A stretch of 54,698 nt of DNA from Streptomyces sp. SA15 (GCF_002291145.1 NZ_NTGE01000044.1:1-54698), one strand, 5' to 3'. Shown: positions 21,259 through 29,859, numbered from the stretch's first letter. Numbers and translations are program-made. Notes: generated from the letters alone by a model not told the origin.

Positions 21259-22026
21259 TCACCGCCCGGGGTTGCCGGGGTTGCGCGGCATGCTCCTGCC
21301 GAGGAGAGCACTGAGGGCCGGATACCAGCGGGCAGCGATCTTCTCGTTACCGGAGGCGGAGGGATGCACCCCGTCGTAGGTGTCGGTCGCGGTGCTGAAG
21401 CCCGTCCACTGGTCGACGACCGTCACGGGAGAACGGCTGGTGCTCGTCGCCCGCGCCCAGGCGGGAATCCGCGCGTTGAGGTCGACGACACGCTGTGCGC
21501 AGCCGGTGCAGTTGGCGGGGTTCATCGGGATCAACTGCGCGACAAGGACCTTCATGTCCGGGTTGGACGCCCGCATCTGCCGCACCAGCTTGGTGTAGGC
21601 GGCCAGGATGCGGTCGGGGGCGATACTGCTCCACACGTCGTTCGTACCGAAGTGCATGACAACGATGTCTGGCCGCGTCGCCGACAGCCGGGCGGGAAGC
21701 AGGTTCCGATCCGCCACATTGGTCACCAACTCACCGCCGTGACCTTCGTTGTCACCGTCGAATGCCTGGCCGCAGCCCTGCTGGTTGCGGGTACCGACGA
21801 AGTCGATGTCCGTGTATCCATAGCTCCGCAGACGGTTCCACAGCAGTGCCCGCCAGCAGCCTGGTGAGCCGGTGATCGAGTCGCCCAGCGGCATGATGCG
21901 CGCGGGGGCCGCGGCACGGCCGGCCGCGGCCGACGATGGGGCCGACGACGCGAGTGTCACGCCGAGCGACAGCAGAAGCGTGGCCAGAAGGATCCACAGG
22001 AACGACAACTGCCGAGTGCTGCGCAT
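21259..22026 (-). CDS. Secreted SGNH/GDSL esterase (CE3-like)
   Basis: A 255-residue protein with a signal peptide (LWILLATLLLSLGVTLASSA). The SGNH blocks are all visible: IMPLGDSITGS (block I Ser), GGELVTNVADR (Gly), VMHFGTNDVWSS (Asn) and DGVHPSASGNEKIAARW (Asp and His). CE3 acetylxylan esterases and related SGNH enzymes share this layout. It probably deacetylates plant hemicellulose outside the cell. A perfect CebR box lies 23 bp before ATG 22026. The end, RNPGNPGR and stop, looks like a linker cut before a binding module. Confidence 0.9.
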   Translation of the reverse strand: MRSTRQLSFLWILLATLLLSLGVTLASSAPSSAAAGRAAAPARIMPLGDSITGSPGCWRALLWNRLRSYGYTDIDFVGTRNQQGCGQAFDGDNEGHGGELVTNVADRNLLPARLSATRPDIVVMHFGTNDVWSSIAPDRILAAYTKLVRQMRASNPDMKVLVAQLIPMNPANCTGCAQRVVDLNARIPAWARATSTSRSPVTVVDQWTGFSTATDTYDGVHPSASGNEKIAARWYPALSALLGRSMPRNPGNPGR

Positions 22027-22048
22027 GATGGTCCCTTCCCTGAGTAGG

Positions 22049-22062
22049 TGGGAGCGCTCCCA
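22049..22062. promoter_or_regulatory. CebR operator
   Basis: TGGGAGCGCTCCCA is the exact 14-bp palindrome bound by CebR, the LacI-family repressor released by cello-oligosaccharides in Streptomyces. It lies 23 bp upstream of the SGNH esterase start, where it would block transcription. Confidence 0.92.
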
Positions 22063-22256
22063 GACATCAAGCCATCGTTGTCATTGCCGCGTCAAGAAAA
22101 AGTACGGAGTCCGAGAACTGCTTGTCCGGCCGCCTGCCCTGACGGACCGCCAGGCGTACTCCTGACCATCGCCCGGGAGGAGCACCACGTGCCGGACGTG
22201 CGGTTCGATCTGGGGACTGGTCCGGCTGAACGGACTGACGGGCCACATCTCCACGG

Positions 22257-22434
22257 AAGTACCGCGACGCCGCCAAGGCCGCCCAGACCGTCATCATCGA
22301 GGCCCAGCCCAACGATGTCGTCTTCCTGCACGACATCCACTCCACCTCGGTCGCGGGCGTCCCCGAGATCCTGCGCACCCTCACCGCCCGCCTACCACTG
22401 CGTCACCGTCAGCCACCTGCGCGCCATGCTGTGA
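22257..22434 (+). pseudogene. C-terminal remnant of a NodB-type polysaccharide deacetylase
   Basis: KYRDAAKAAQTVIIEAQP and DVVFLHDIHSTSVAGVPEIL match the end of NodB deacetylases (LLHDIH motif). A frame change at about 22395 is needed to reach YHCVTVSHLRAML and stop. It complements the N-terminal remnant at 15474-15745. Confidence 0.75.
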
Positions 22435-22486
22435 CGCAGAGGGACGCAGAGGGTTGGGCCAGGGCGGGCCGACCGGGTCGAGGGGC

Positions 22487-22876
22487 TCAGGCGGGAGCGC
22501 CTCGGTGACGAGCGGTCTCCTGGTCGTCCGGTGCGGCGAGTGGTGTCCTGGGCAGGAGCGCCGCGAGGACCAGGGCCAGCAGCAGCGAGGCCATGGTGAT
22601 GAGGAAGGAGGTACGGAAGCCGCTCAGGTCCGGTACGGGTGTTCCGTGGAAGTCCATGACCTGGTGGGCGAGCACCGCGGCGACCACCGCGCTGCACACC
22701 GATGATCCGATGGAGCGCATGAGGGCGTTCAGCGCGTTGGCCGCACCGGTCCGGGTCGGGTCGACCGCGCTCATGATCAGGGTGGGCAGCGTCGCGGAGG
22801 CCAGTCCGACGCCGGCGCCGATCACCGTGCCCGCGACGATCACCTGCCAGACGGCGTCCATCAGGACGAGTCCGGC
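22487..22876 (-). pseudogene. C-terminal end of an MFS drug-transporter-like protein
   Basis: About 125 residues with three hydrophobic helices (VWQVIVAGTVIGAGVGLASA, SSVCSAVVAAVLAHQVM, FLITMASLLLALVLAALL) and the signature TLPTLIMSAVDPTRTGAANA, which belongs to the last helices of 14-TM MFS exporters. The first 10 or so helices are missing: upstream lies a TetR gene. The tail overlaps the TetR 3' end by some 16 bp, which probably marks the deletion joint. Confidence 0.75.
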
Positions 22877-23478
22877 GCCGCATCCGGCCTGAAGCCGCGT
22901 ACGAGGGCGCGGAGCCCCGCGCGCCACAGTCGCTCGCCGTCGTCGGCGGGGATGGCCGATGTGCCGCCGAGTTCGAGTCCGGCCAGGCCGTCGCACAATG
23001 CGCGGAAGTGCACGGTCGCCTCGCCGGCGCCGGTGGTGCCCAGCAGTCCCGCGGCGGCCAGCCGCGCCACCTTCGCCTTGAGGACGTCAAGGGCGCGGGC
23101 GGATGCGGAGCGGACGGTGGGCTGGCTGTGCATGAAGGGGTCCGCCGTGTTCCGGAAGACGATGCGGAACAGGGAAGGGTGCTCGAGGGCGAACCGGCGG
23201 ATCACCAGGCCCGCCTCGATGAGGTCGTCGTCGGGCGCCGGTGTTTCGGGTAGTTGCTCCATCACCGTGCGCAGCAGGTCGAAGGCGTGGGCCGCCAGCG
23301 CGGCGATGAGGCCCTGCTTGGAGCCGAACAGGCTGTAGACGGCGCGGGTGGTCGTGCCGACCTCCGATGCCACCCCCCGGATGGAGATCCCCTCCGGCCC
23401 GTCCCGCTGGATGGCGCGCTCCGCCGCCTCGAGGAGGGCTCGGGCGGTGTGTTCGTCGTGCTCTCGTGGGCGTCCCAT
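22861..23478 (-). CDS. TetR-family repressor
   Basis: A 205-residue protein. The N-terminal helix-turn-helix is complete (ALLEAAERAIQRDGPEGISI, then TTTRAVYSLFGSKQGLIAAL). The C-terminal domain (FALEHPSLFRIVFRNTAD) is of the WHG type. It diverges from the isochorismatase-like gene, and the palindrome at 23499-23509 lies in the shared promoter. It probably also served the exporter whose tail remains downstream. Confidence 0.9.
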   Translation of the reverse strand: MGRPREHDEHTARALLEAAERAIQRDGPEGISIRGVASEVGTTTRAVYSLFGSKQGLIAALAAHAFDLLRTVMEQLPETPAPDDDLIEAGLVIRRFALEHPSLFRIVFRNTADPFMHSQPTVRSASARALDVLKAKVARLAAAGLLGTTGAGEATVHFRALCDGLAGLELGGTSAIPADDGERLWRAGLRALVRGFRPDAAPDSS

Positions 23479-23498
23479 GTTTGACAGCCTAACGCGAC

Positions 23499-23509
23499 AA
23501 CGTTACGTT
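23499..23509. promoter_or_regulatory. Candidate TetR operator
   Basis: AACGT-T-ACGTT is an 11-bp palindrome 20 bp upstream of the TetR start. A TTGACA element (23481-23486) reads toward the isochorismatase-like gene. The position fits auto-repression together with control of the divergent gene. Confidence 0.5.
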
Positions 23510-23599
23510 ACATCGTATCGAAATGGCTTTGCGGGGCCGTACCACCCCCTGCGGCGCACAGGCGGGCGCGCCCCGTCACGTACGAGAACGGAAACCGAA

Positions 23600-24166
23600 G
23601 TGACACTCTCCACGGTTGACGCCAAGCCCGCCCTGGTCGTGATCGACCTGCAAAAGGGCATCCTCGCCATGCCGGGCGGGGACGACGGCCTGAAGCAGGT
23701 CATCCAGCACGCCGCCGAACTGGCCGCCGCCTTCCGCTCCCGCGGTCTGCCGGTGGCGCTGGTGAGCATCCTGGGCGACGCCCCCGGACGCACCGACGTG
23801 AGCGGGCCCGCGGACTTCACCCCGCAGCCGGACTTTGCCGACCCGGTCGATGAACTCGCCCCGCAACAGGGTGACATCCGCGTCCTGCGACAGCGGTGGA
23901 GCGCCTTCGGCGGCACCACCCTCCACGACGACCTACAGCAGGCCGGCGTCACCCAGGTCGTTCTGGCGGGCGTCGCCACCAGCATCGGCGTGGAATCCTC
24001 CGCCCGGACCGCACACGAACACGGCTACAACGTCGTCCTCGCCACCGACGCGATGACCGACATGAACCCCGGCGCCCACCACAACAGCATCCACAACATC
24101 TTCCCCCGCCTCGGCGAGACCGCCACCACCACCGAAATCCTGGCCAAGCTCCAGCACACCCGCTGA
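23600..24166 (+). CDS. Isochorismatase-like hydrolase
   Basis: A 188-residue cysteine-hydrolase-superfamily protein. GTG 23600 was chosen because it opens the conserved domain (ALVVIDLQKGIL, with the catalytic Asp). RQRWSAFGGTTLHDDL follows, then GVATSIGVESSARTAHEHGY. In amidase relatives the nucleophile Cys stands where this protein has Gly (SIGVE). Gly at that place is known in true isochorismatases and some unassigned members, so this is probably not an amidase or nicotinamidase. The substrate is unknown. It is divergent from the TetR gene and probably controlled by it. Confidence 0.85.
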   Translation: MTLSTVDAKPALVVIDLQKGILAMPGGDDGLKQVIQHAAELAAAFRSRGLPVALVSILGDAPGRTDVSGPADFTPQPDFADPVDELAPQQGDIRVLRQRWSAFGGTTLHDDLQQAGVTQVVLAGVATSIGVESSARTAHEHGYNVVLATDAMTDMNPGAHHNSIHNIFPRLGETATTTEILAKLQHTR

Positions 24167-24825
24167 CACAGAAACTCCCCGCTGGTCAACAGCCACTGTC
24201 CGGGCGTGGATTATGCCGGGAGAACGCCAACGCAGCCCGAATCACATGACCAACCGCCTAGGCCTTGTGGCGGCGCATTCGCCGACAGCGACCAGCCTTT
24301 TCAGGTTCCGCGGACTAGGGATGTCGGAGGTATTGACGCATCCGCTTCCCACATCTAGCGTCTGGCCGATCACACGAACGTTGTTCGATTTATCGGTCAG
24401 CGCCGTTACGCCGAAGACCCTTTGACACAAGCGACAACGGGAGTCACATAACAAGACGCCGAAGCAGCACACAGTTTGAAGCACTTCACAGGAGCCGGAA
24501 AACCACAGACCGCCTCGCCGCACCTCGTGCACGGCGCTCGGATCAAACGACCGTCCAGGTCGGCCCCGAACCACGACCGCCCCATCCGGGCGACAACCGT
24601 GACCTCACCCCACGAGCCGTCACACCACGCACCCGCATTGTGTGCCCCGTGACGCCGTCACCACAGCGAAAAGCACCGCACCAGGAAACCTGCCGCTGGC
24701 CGGATCCGGCCCCTTCCGCATCGTGCGGTAGCCGGTCACGTCCCGCCGGCACCGGAACCGGCTTCCCCGCCACCGCGCTTCCCTCTTCACCCGCTGCGGC
24801 ACTCGCAGAACGACAGGAGATGTAG
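24167..24825. other. Long gene-free region before the GH43 gene
   Basis: About 660 bp with lower GC in the middle. I see no convincing gene; one minus-strand frame (24242-24574) has poor codon use. CGAAC-GTT-GTTCG at 24375-24387 is a 13-bp palindrome that could be an operator, though it is far (440 bp) from the next start. The long leader suggests a separate regulatory region or decayed DNA. Confidence 0.4.
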
Positions 24826-26259
24826 ATGTCTGCGCTTCGCGCCCGACTGTCGGCGATATTGCTCGCCGCCTGCCTCCTCTTCACCGGCCAAGCCCTGACC
24901 ACACCGCAACCGGCGGCCGCGGCCGATCCGGGCTACCTGATGACGCACTTCATCGGGGAGGGAGCGACCGGTCAGCAGATCTACTTCTCGCACAGCACGG
25001 ACGGCGTGCGCTGGAACGACCTCAACGGCGGAGGCATGGCCCTGCGCTCCACGGTCGGCACGAAGGGGGTGCGCGACCCGGCCTTGGTCCGCGCCCCGGG
25101 CGGCGACAAGTACTGGATCATCGCCACCGACCTGTGCATCGGCTGCGGGCAGACGTGGAACCAGTCCATCAACGACGGCAGCCGCAATCTTGTGGTGTGG
25201 GAGTCGGCGGACCTGGTCACCTGGTCGCAGCCGTGGCTGCTCAACGTCGCCGGCGCGATCCCCGACGGCCGCAACGCATGGGCACCGGAAGCGATCTGGA
25301 ACCCGGCCACCAACGACTACGTCCTGTACTGGGCGACGAACAAGCCCTTCAACGGCGCGACGAAGCACCGCATCTACTACGCGCACACCAGCGACTTCCG
25401 CTCCATCACCACCCCGCAGATCTACATCGAGCGACCCGGCAGCCAGGAGATCATCGACACCCAGATCATCGAAGTGCCGACAGGCGTCGGCGACTACCGC
25501 TACGTGCGCGCCTCCGGCGACGGCCAGATCACGCTCGAAGGCAGCAACTCGATCCTCGGGGCGTGGACCAGCCTCGGCAACCTCTCGGGCATCGGCCTCA
25601 CCGGCTCACAGGTCGAAGGCCCGATGTGGATGAAGTTCAACGGCAGCAACACGTGGGCCCTCTACCTCGACCAATATGCCTCCAGCGGCGGTTACATGCC
25701 GGTCATGACGACCGACCCGTCCCATCCCGCCACCTACCAGAAGCAGGCGTCGGGAAGCTACAACATGGGCGGGACGAAGAAGCGCCACGGTTCCATCCTG
25801 AACCTGACAGCCGCCGAGGAGAGCCGCGTGCAGGCACGCTGGGCCAACACCGCGGCCAGCCGGCTCCAGTCGTACAACTTCCAGGACCGGTACGTGCGCC
25901 ACACCAACATGGACGTGCGCATCGACCCCAGCGTCAGCCCCGCCGACGACTCCAGGTTCCGGCTGAGGCCCGGCCTCGCGGGCACCGGGACCGTCTCCTT
26001 CGAGTCGGTGAACTTCCCCGGGTACTTCCTGCGGCACTCCGGCTTCGACTTCCAACTGGCCTACAACGACGGCACGAGCCGGTTCGCGGCAGACGCCACC
26101 TTCCGCCAGGTCGCCGGCCTCGCCGACTCATCCTGGTCCTCGTTCCAGTCGTACAACTTCCCCGACCGGTACATCCGCCACTACGCCTACGAACTCCGCC
26201 TCGACCCGATCACCACCACGACGGCCCGCAGCGACGCCACCTTCCGCGTGACGAACTGA
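24826..26259 (+). CDS. Secreted GH43 enzyme with AbfB arabinose-binding domain
   Basis: A 477-residue protein. Signal peptide: ARLSAILLAACLLFTGQAL with cleavage near AAAA-DPG. The five-bladed GH43 domain (about 35-335) has GVRDPALVRAPGGDKYWII (RDP Asp), NAWAPEAIWNP and QVEGPMWMKF (EGP, general-acid Glu). The C-terminus (about 340-477) is an AbfB/CBM42 beta-trefoil with repeated LQSYNFQDRYVRHTN, SVNFPGYFLRH and FQSYNFPDRYIRHY. Such enzymes remove arabinose from arabinoxylan or arabinan. AGGAGATGT lies before ATG 24826, and a terminator follows. Confidence 0.92.
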   Translation: MSALRARLSAILLAACLLFTGQALTTPQPAAAADPGYLMTHFIGEGATGQQIYFSHSTDGVRWNDLNGGGMALRSTVGTKGVRDPALVRAPGGDKYWIIATDLCIGCGQTWNQSINDGSRNLVVWESADLVTWSQPWLLNVAGAIPDGRNAWAPEAIWNPATNDYVLYWATNKPFNGATKHRIYYAHTSDFRSITTPQIYIERPGSQEIIDTQIIEVPTGVGDYRYVRASGDGQITLEGSNSILGAWTSLGNLSGIGLTGSQVEGPMWMKFNGSNTWALYLDQYASSGGYMPVMTTDPSHPATYQKQASGSYNMGGTKKRHGSILNLTAAEESRVQARWANTAASRLQSYNFQDRYVRHTNMDVRIDPSVSPADDSRFRLRPGLAGTGTVSFESVNFPGYFLRHSGFDFQLAYNDGTSRFAADATFRQVAGLADSSWSSFQSYNFPDRYIRHYAYELRLDPITTTTARSDATFRVTN

Positions 26260-26268
26260 GCCGACCGG

Positions 26269-26301
26269 GATGCCGGCGCCTCCAGGGAGAGCGCCGGCAT
26301 C
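26269..26301 (+). terminator. Terminator of the GH43 gene
   Basis: GATGCCGGCGC (26269-26279) pairs with GCGCCGGCATC (26291-26301), an 11-bp perfect stem 9 bp after the stop, followed by TCCTGG without a T-run. Confidence 0.85.
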
Positions 26302-26386
26302 TCCTGGCATCCGCCGCCGAACGCCTCACCTGACCGCGTTCCACGCCCGACGACGGCGATGAGGCGCAGGCGCCAGACCGGCCCGG

Positions 26387-26479
26387 CCCGGCCAGCACCA
26401 TGACGGCGATGACCAGCCCGAGATTGTCCACGACCAGCCCCCGCTGACGGCCCTGCACCAACTTCACCGGACCGCGGCC
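26387..26479 (-). pseudogene. IS5-like transposase remnant
   Basis: GRGPVKLVQGRQRGLVVDNL and GLVIAVMVLAG resemble the strand just after the first catalytic Asp region of IS5-group transposases (normally G.K..GRKR..LVDT.GL). Only about 30 codons are recognisable. Confidence 0.5.
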
Positions 26480-26569
26480 GGTCGTGGTAGCGGAGCCCCG
26501 GCAGCCACGTGGGCACTCTGCGTATCCGGCGCCTCCAGCGTGGGGTCCGCTAATCGTGCCCGGGGTAGT

Positions 26570-26697
26570 TGTACGAAGCGCAACGAGCTGATCCACAGGC
26601 TCCTCGCCGAGAGCTGTGAGATCTGCGAGACGCGGACGAACCTTGAGGTTCACCACGTCCGCAAGCTCGCCGATCTCAACCGGCCCGGACGCCGCTT
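26570..26697 (+). pseudogene. Remnant of a group II intron protein (HNH end)
   Basis: The frame SCTKRNELIHRLLAESCEIC, then EVHHVRKLADLNRPGR, is the C-terminal zinc/HNH-like segment of group II intron reverse transcriptases (CxxC ... HHxRKLADL). The reverse-transcriptase part and intron RNA are absent. It is cut by the NmrA-like gene region. Confidence 0.65.
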
Positions 26698-26722
26698 GTT
26701 CTACTCCGGACCGCTCGGCGGC

Positions 26723-27703
26723 TCAGGCGGATGCCAGCTTCCGGATGAGCGGGTGGTTCTCCAGTGCCCAGCGCACGGTCTTCGGCGGGCGTCCGAGCAG
26801 GGTTTCCAGCTGGTCGGTGACGCCGCGGTAGCCTCCGCCGCCCATCAGCCGGGTCAGGGTCTTCAGGTGCTCGATGGTGTGCGGGAACGCGGCCAGGGGG
26901 CCGGCGCTGTCGATGTAGGTCTCGTTCCAGGTCTCGACCTCTACGGGGACGTACGTGACCGGGCGTCCCAGCACGGCCGAGAAGTCTTCCGCGAAGCCGT
27001 GCATGTCCTTCAGTTCCGGGCCGTTGAGCTCGTAGGACTTCGAGAGGTGCGGTTCCGGGTCGGCCAGGATCTTCACGCACAGCTCCGCCACGTCGTAACC
27101 GGCGATGGGTGCGAGCCGGTGGTCACCGAAGGGCAGGCGCAGTTCACCCTCGCTCAGCGGGCCCAGGGCCAGCCAGGTCATCAGGGGGTTCTCGACGAAC
27201 ATGGCCGCCCGGATGTTCACGGTCGGCAGGCCCGACCACTCCAGCATCCGCTCGGCGACCCAGTGCGCCCGCTGCTGCGGCGACCACTGCGTGATCAGTC
27301 CGCCGAGCCAGGCCCGCCGCTCTGGCTCCGGCGCGGTCATCTTCTCGTACGTCATGAACGACTGTTCGTACTCGGAGATGTTGACGAAGACCTCGAGGTC
27401 GCCTTGGGCGCGCGCCGCCGCGGCCATCAGGCCGACGGCGTCGGTGTAGTACGGCGACAGGCTCATGCTGAAGTAGATGCGCCGGACGTCCTTCAGCGCG
27501 GCGGTCACGTCGGCGATGTTGAGCAGGTCACCGACGAAGACCTCGGCCCCGGCCTGGCGGAGCGCATCGGCGCGTTCGTCGTCCCGGCGCACGAACGCGC
27601 GCACCGGGTACCCTTGTTCGAGCAGCATGTCGACCATCGTCCGGCTCACGCCACCGATTTCGCCGGCGGCACCGGTGATCAGGATGGGGTTGCGCTCAGG
27701 CAT
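26723..27703 (-). CDS. NmrA-like NAD(P)-binding oxidoreductase
   Basis: A 326-residue atypical short-chain dehydrogenase starting at ATG 27703 with AGAGGACAC upstream. The Rossmann motif ILITGAAGEIGGVSR is at the N-terminus, followed by VRAFVRRDDERADALRQAGAEV (cofactor discrimination, Arg suggests NADPH) and GDLLNIADVTAAL. The Tyr/Lys catalytic pair of classic SDRs is not evident, as in NmrA/HSCARG sensors and quinone reductases. It lies 86 bp downstream of the SDR gene on the same strand, so the two probably share the TetR-controlled promoter. Confidence 0.9.
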   Translation of the reverse strand: MPERNPILITGAAGEIGGVSRTMVDMLLEQGYPVRAFVRRDDERADALRQAGAEVFVGDLLNIADVTAALKDVRRIYFSMSLSPYYTDAVGLMAAAARAQGDLEVFVNISEYEQSFMTYEKMTAPEPERRAWLGGLITQWSPQQRAHWVAERMLEWSGLPTVNIRAAMFVENPLMTWLALGPLSEGELRLPFGDHRLAPIAGYDVAELCVKILADPEPHLSKSYELNGPELKDMHGFAEDFSAVLGRPVTYVPVEVETWNETYIDSAGPLAAFPHTIEHLKTLTRLMGGGGYRGVTDQLETLLGRPPKTVRWALENHPLIRKLASA

Positions 27704-27798
27704 CAAGGTGTCCTCTGTCTGGTTGGGGTGGGTCAGCTGTTCAGAAGGGCCAGGGGAAGTCGTTGATCTGAGTGGCCGCCTCCGGGTGAGCCGGCGCG

Positions 27799-28617
27799 TC
27801 AGCCGGCAAGGCGGTTGATCTTGCGGATCTGCTTGTCGAAGGCCCCGGCCGGTACGAGGCGGCGCAGTGTGCTGACGCGGCCGGCCATGGAGCCGGCGGT
27901 GTAGCGCAGCTTCGGCTTGGCGTCGGTCGCTGCCGCGACGATCGTCTTGGCGACGGTGGCGGGAGCGTCGCCGCCCCTGATCGCCTCCGCCATCACGCGG
28001 TCGACGGTCTGCCGCTGCCTCGCGTAGGCGTGCAGGGGTGTGTCGGGCTTCGCGCTGTTGGCCTCGAATCCGGTCCGGGTATAGGCGGGTTCGACGAGAA
28101 GCGCCCGGACGCCGTGGTCACGGACCTCGTGGTCCAGGGACTCGGTGTAGCCCTCGATCGCGTGCTTGGAGGCGGCGTAGACGGCCATGTACGGCTGGGG
28201 CAGGAACCCGAGTACGGACGAGATGTTGATGATGCGTCCACGCCTCTGGGCGCGCATGTGCGGCAGAACCTCGTTCACCATGCGCATGACCCCGAACACG
28301 TTGGTGTCGAAGACGGCCTGAGCCTGCTCGACGGAGGTTTCCTCCGCCGCACCCATCGAGCCGACGCCGGCGTTGTTGACCAGGACATCGATCCGCCCGA
28401 ACCGCTCGCTCACCTCCTGGACCGCGGCGGCGACCGACTGGTCGCTGACCACGTCGAGGCCGACGAACGTCACACCGTCGAGCGCGGTGACGCGTGAGGT
28501 GTCACGGCTTGTGCCGACCACGTGGAATCCGGCTGCGACCAGGGCGAGCGCGGTTTCCTTCCCGATGCCGGATGACGCACCCGTCACGATTGCCACCGGC
28601 CGATCTGTCGCCATCAT
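27799..28617 (-). CDS. Short-chain dehydrogenase/reductase
   Basis: A 272-residue classic SDR. Seen: cofactor motif TGASSGIGKETAL, structural NNAG, catalytic Ser in INISSVLG and YAASK (Tyr/Lys). FHVVGTSRDTSR suggests NADPH. Start: ATG 28617 behind CGGGAG; GTG 28629 is less likely. The substrate is unknown. The promoter region holds two perfect 14-bp palindromes, shared with the divergent TetR gene, so repression by a TetR protein is very likely. Confidence 0.93.
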   Translation of the reverse strand: MMATDRPVAIVTGASSGIGKETALALVAAGFHVVGTSRDTSRVTALDGVTFVGLDVVSDQSVAAAVQEVSERFGRIDVLVNNAGVGSMGAAEETSVEQAQAVFDTNVFGVMRMVNEVLPHMRAQRRGRIINISSVLGFLPQPYMAVYAASKHAIEGYTESLDHEVRDHGVRALLVEPAYTRTGFEANSAKPDTPLHAYARQRQTVDRVMAEAIRGGDAPATVAKTIVAAATDAKPKLRYTAGSMAGRVSTLRRLVPAGAFDKQIRKINRLAG

Positions 28618-28636
28618 GGACTCCCGCACTCGCTCG

Positions 28637-28674
28637 AAACCGATCGGTTTCCACCACAGTAAACCGATCGGTTT
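28637..28674. promoter_or_regulatory. Two TetR operators between SDR and TetR genes
   Basis: AAACCGATCGGTTT occurs twice as a perfect palindrome (28637-28650 and 28661-28674), with centres 24 bp apart. The same word recurs at 29860, 30789, 30812 and 32754, always next to TetR genes or the exporter. Confidence 0.9.
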
Positions 28675-28707
28675 TCGGATGCAAGCTCAAGCGGGGAGAA
28701 TGACGTC

Positions 28708-29232
28708 ATGGGCAGGATCAGTGCGCAGGAGAGGCGCGAGAGCGTCACCCGCGCGGCGATCGCCGAGTTCGCGATCGCCGGCCACTACGGCACCTCCACC
28801 GCTGCGATCGCCAAGCGGGTCGGCGTCACGCAGCCGTATCTCTACCGGCTCTTCCCGGACAAGAAGGCGATCTTCGTCGCCGCTTTGATGCGGAGCGTGA
28901 AGGACACCCGCCTGGCATTCGAGACGGCGGCCGACAGGCTGGAGGGCGGCGGACAGGCCCTCCAGACGATGGCGAATGCTTACGCACAACTGATCTCGAC
29001 GCGCCCCGAAACGCTGCTGATGCAGATGCAGGGATACGTCGCCGTGGCGGCCGCCGAGGCACAGGGTGATGACCTGATCGGCGAGGTCGCCCGGGCCGGC
29101 TGGATGAGGATCTGGGAAACCGTGCACCTGTCACTGGGCGCCGATGCCAACAAGGCCACGAGCTTCTTCGCTTGTGGCATGCTCCGCAACGCCCTTACGG
29201 CCATCAGGCTTCCCCCGGATGCCGGGCGGTGA
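28708..29232 (+). CDS. TetR-family repressor (type 1 of the duplicated pair)
   Basis: A 174-residue protein. N-terminal helix-turn-helix: AIAEFAIAGHYGTSTAAIAK, then GVTQPYLYRLFPDKKAIF. The C-terminal ligand domain (MQMQGYVAVAAAEAQGDD) is short. It diverges from the SDR gene over two operators 34 bp upstream of its own start, so it probably represses itself and the SDR/NmrA genes. A decayed mirror copy lies at 33430-33823. Confidence 0.92.
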   Translation: MGRISAQERRESVTRAAIAEFAIAGHYGTSTAAIAKRVGVTQPYLYRLFPDKKAIFVAALMRSVKDTRLAFETAADRLEGGGQALQTMANAYAQLISTRPETLLMQMQGYVAVAAAEAQGDDLIGEVARAGWMRIWETVHLSLGADANKATSFFACGMLRNALTAIRLPPDAGR

Positions 29233-29257
29233 GGGGGCGCTCCGAAAATGCGATGCG

Positions 29258-29827
29258 TCAGCGCACGCCTGCCGCGTCGAGCAGGGTGGTCACCGTGGGC
29301 GCGACGAGCCCGGTCAGGTTGTCGGCCTGGATACCCGCGCGGGCACTGGCGCCGTCGAAGACCATGCTGAGCTGCCGGGCCAGCAGGTCGGGATCGCTCG
29401 CCCCGCCGCGTTCGGCCTCGGCACGGAAGAAGGCCGTCAGGTTCTCCTTGACCCGATGGGCCACCTGGCTCGCGGGGTGACTCTGGTCCTTGACTTCGAT
29501 CTGCACGGCCAGGTATCGGCAGCCTCCGAACTCGGGTGCCCCTGCCTGCGATTCCACCTGCTCGAAGACGTGCAGGATCCGCTCGCGGGGTGACCGGCCG
29601 TCGTCCGCCGCGGGCAGAAGAGTGGCCACGTAGGCGGAGGCGCGCTCCTTCAGGCTTACTGCCAGGAGTTCGTCCTTGCTCTCGAACAGCTGGTACATGG
29701 AGCGCTTCGACACGCCCGCCGCCTTGCACAGCGCCTCGACGCCGATGCTGACGCCGTCTCGGTAGGTGAGCGTGGCCGCCGCCTCCAGCAGCCGCTCCCT
29801 GGGGCTTGGTTTCACTTCGGTGGTCAT
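29258..29827 (-). CDS. TetR-family repressor (type 2, left copy)
   Basis: A 189-residue protein converging on TetR type 1 (25 bp between stops). The helix-turn-helix reads LLEAAATLTYRDGVSIGVEA, then AAGVSKRSMYQLFESKDELL. The C-terminal domain (GCRYLAVQIEVKDQSHPASQ) is of the kind found in YcdC/AcrR-like repressors. The operator at 29860-29873 starts 33 bp upstream of its start, which suggests auto-repression. A paralogue about 84% identical is encoded in mirror position at 32800-33369. Confidence 0.93.
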   Translation of the reverse strand: MTTEVKPSPRERLLEAAATLTYRDGVSIGVEALCKAAGVSKRSMYQLFESKDELLAVSLKERASAYVATLLPAADDGRSPRERILHVFEQVESQAGAPEFGGCRYLAVQIEVKDQSHPASQVAHRVKENLTAFFRAEAERGGASDPDLLARQLSMVFDGASARAGIQADNLTGLVAPTVTTLLDAAGVR

Positions 29828-29859
29828 ACCGGGAGGTTAACCCGAAGCGGACGAAATGA

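Noticed and set aside
22487..22996. MFS fragment read as a complete 169-residue gene
   Set aside because: The first 40 residues are TetR antiframe sequence; only the last helices of a transporter are real.
24242..24574. 110-codon minus-strand frame in the long gap before the GH43 gene
   Set aside because: Poor codon bias, no start signal, no recognisable segment.
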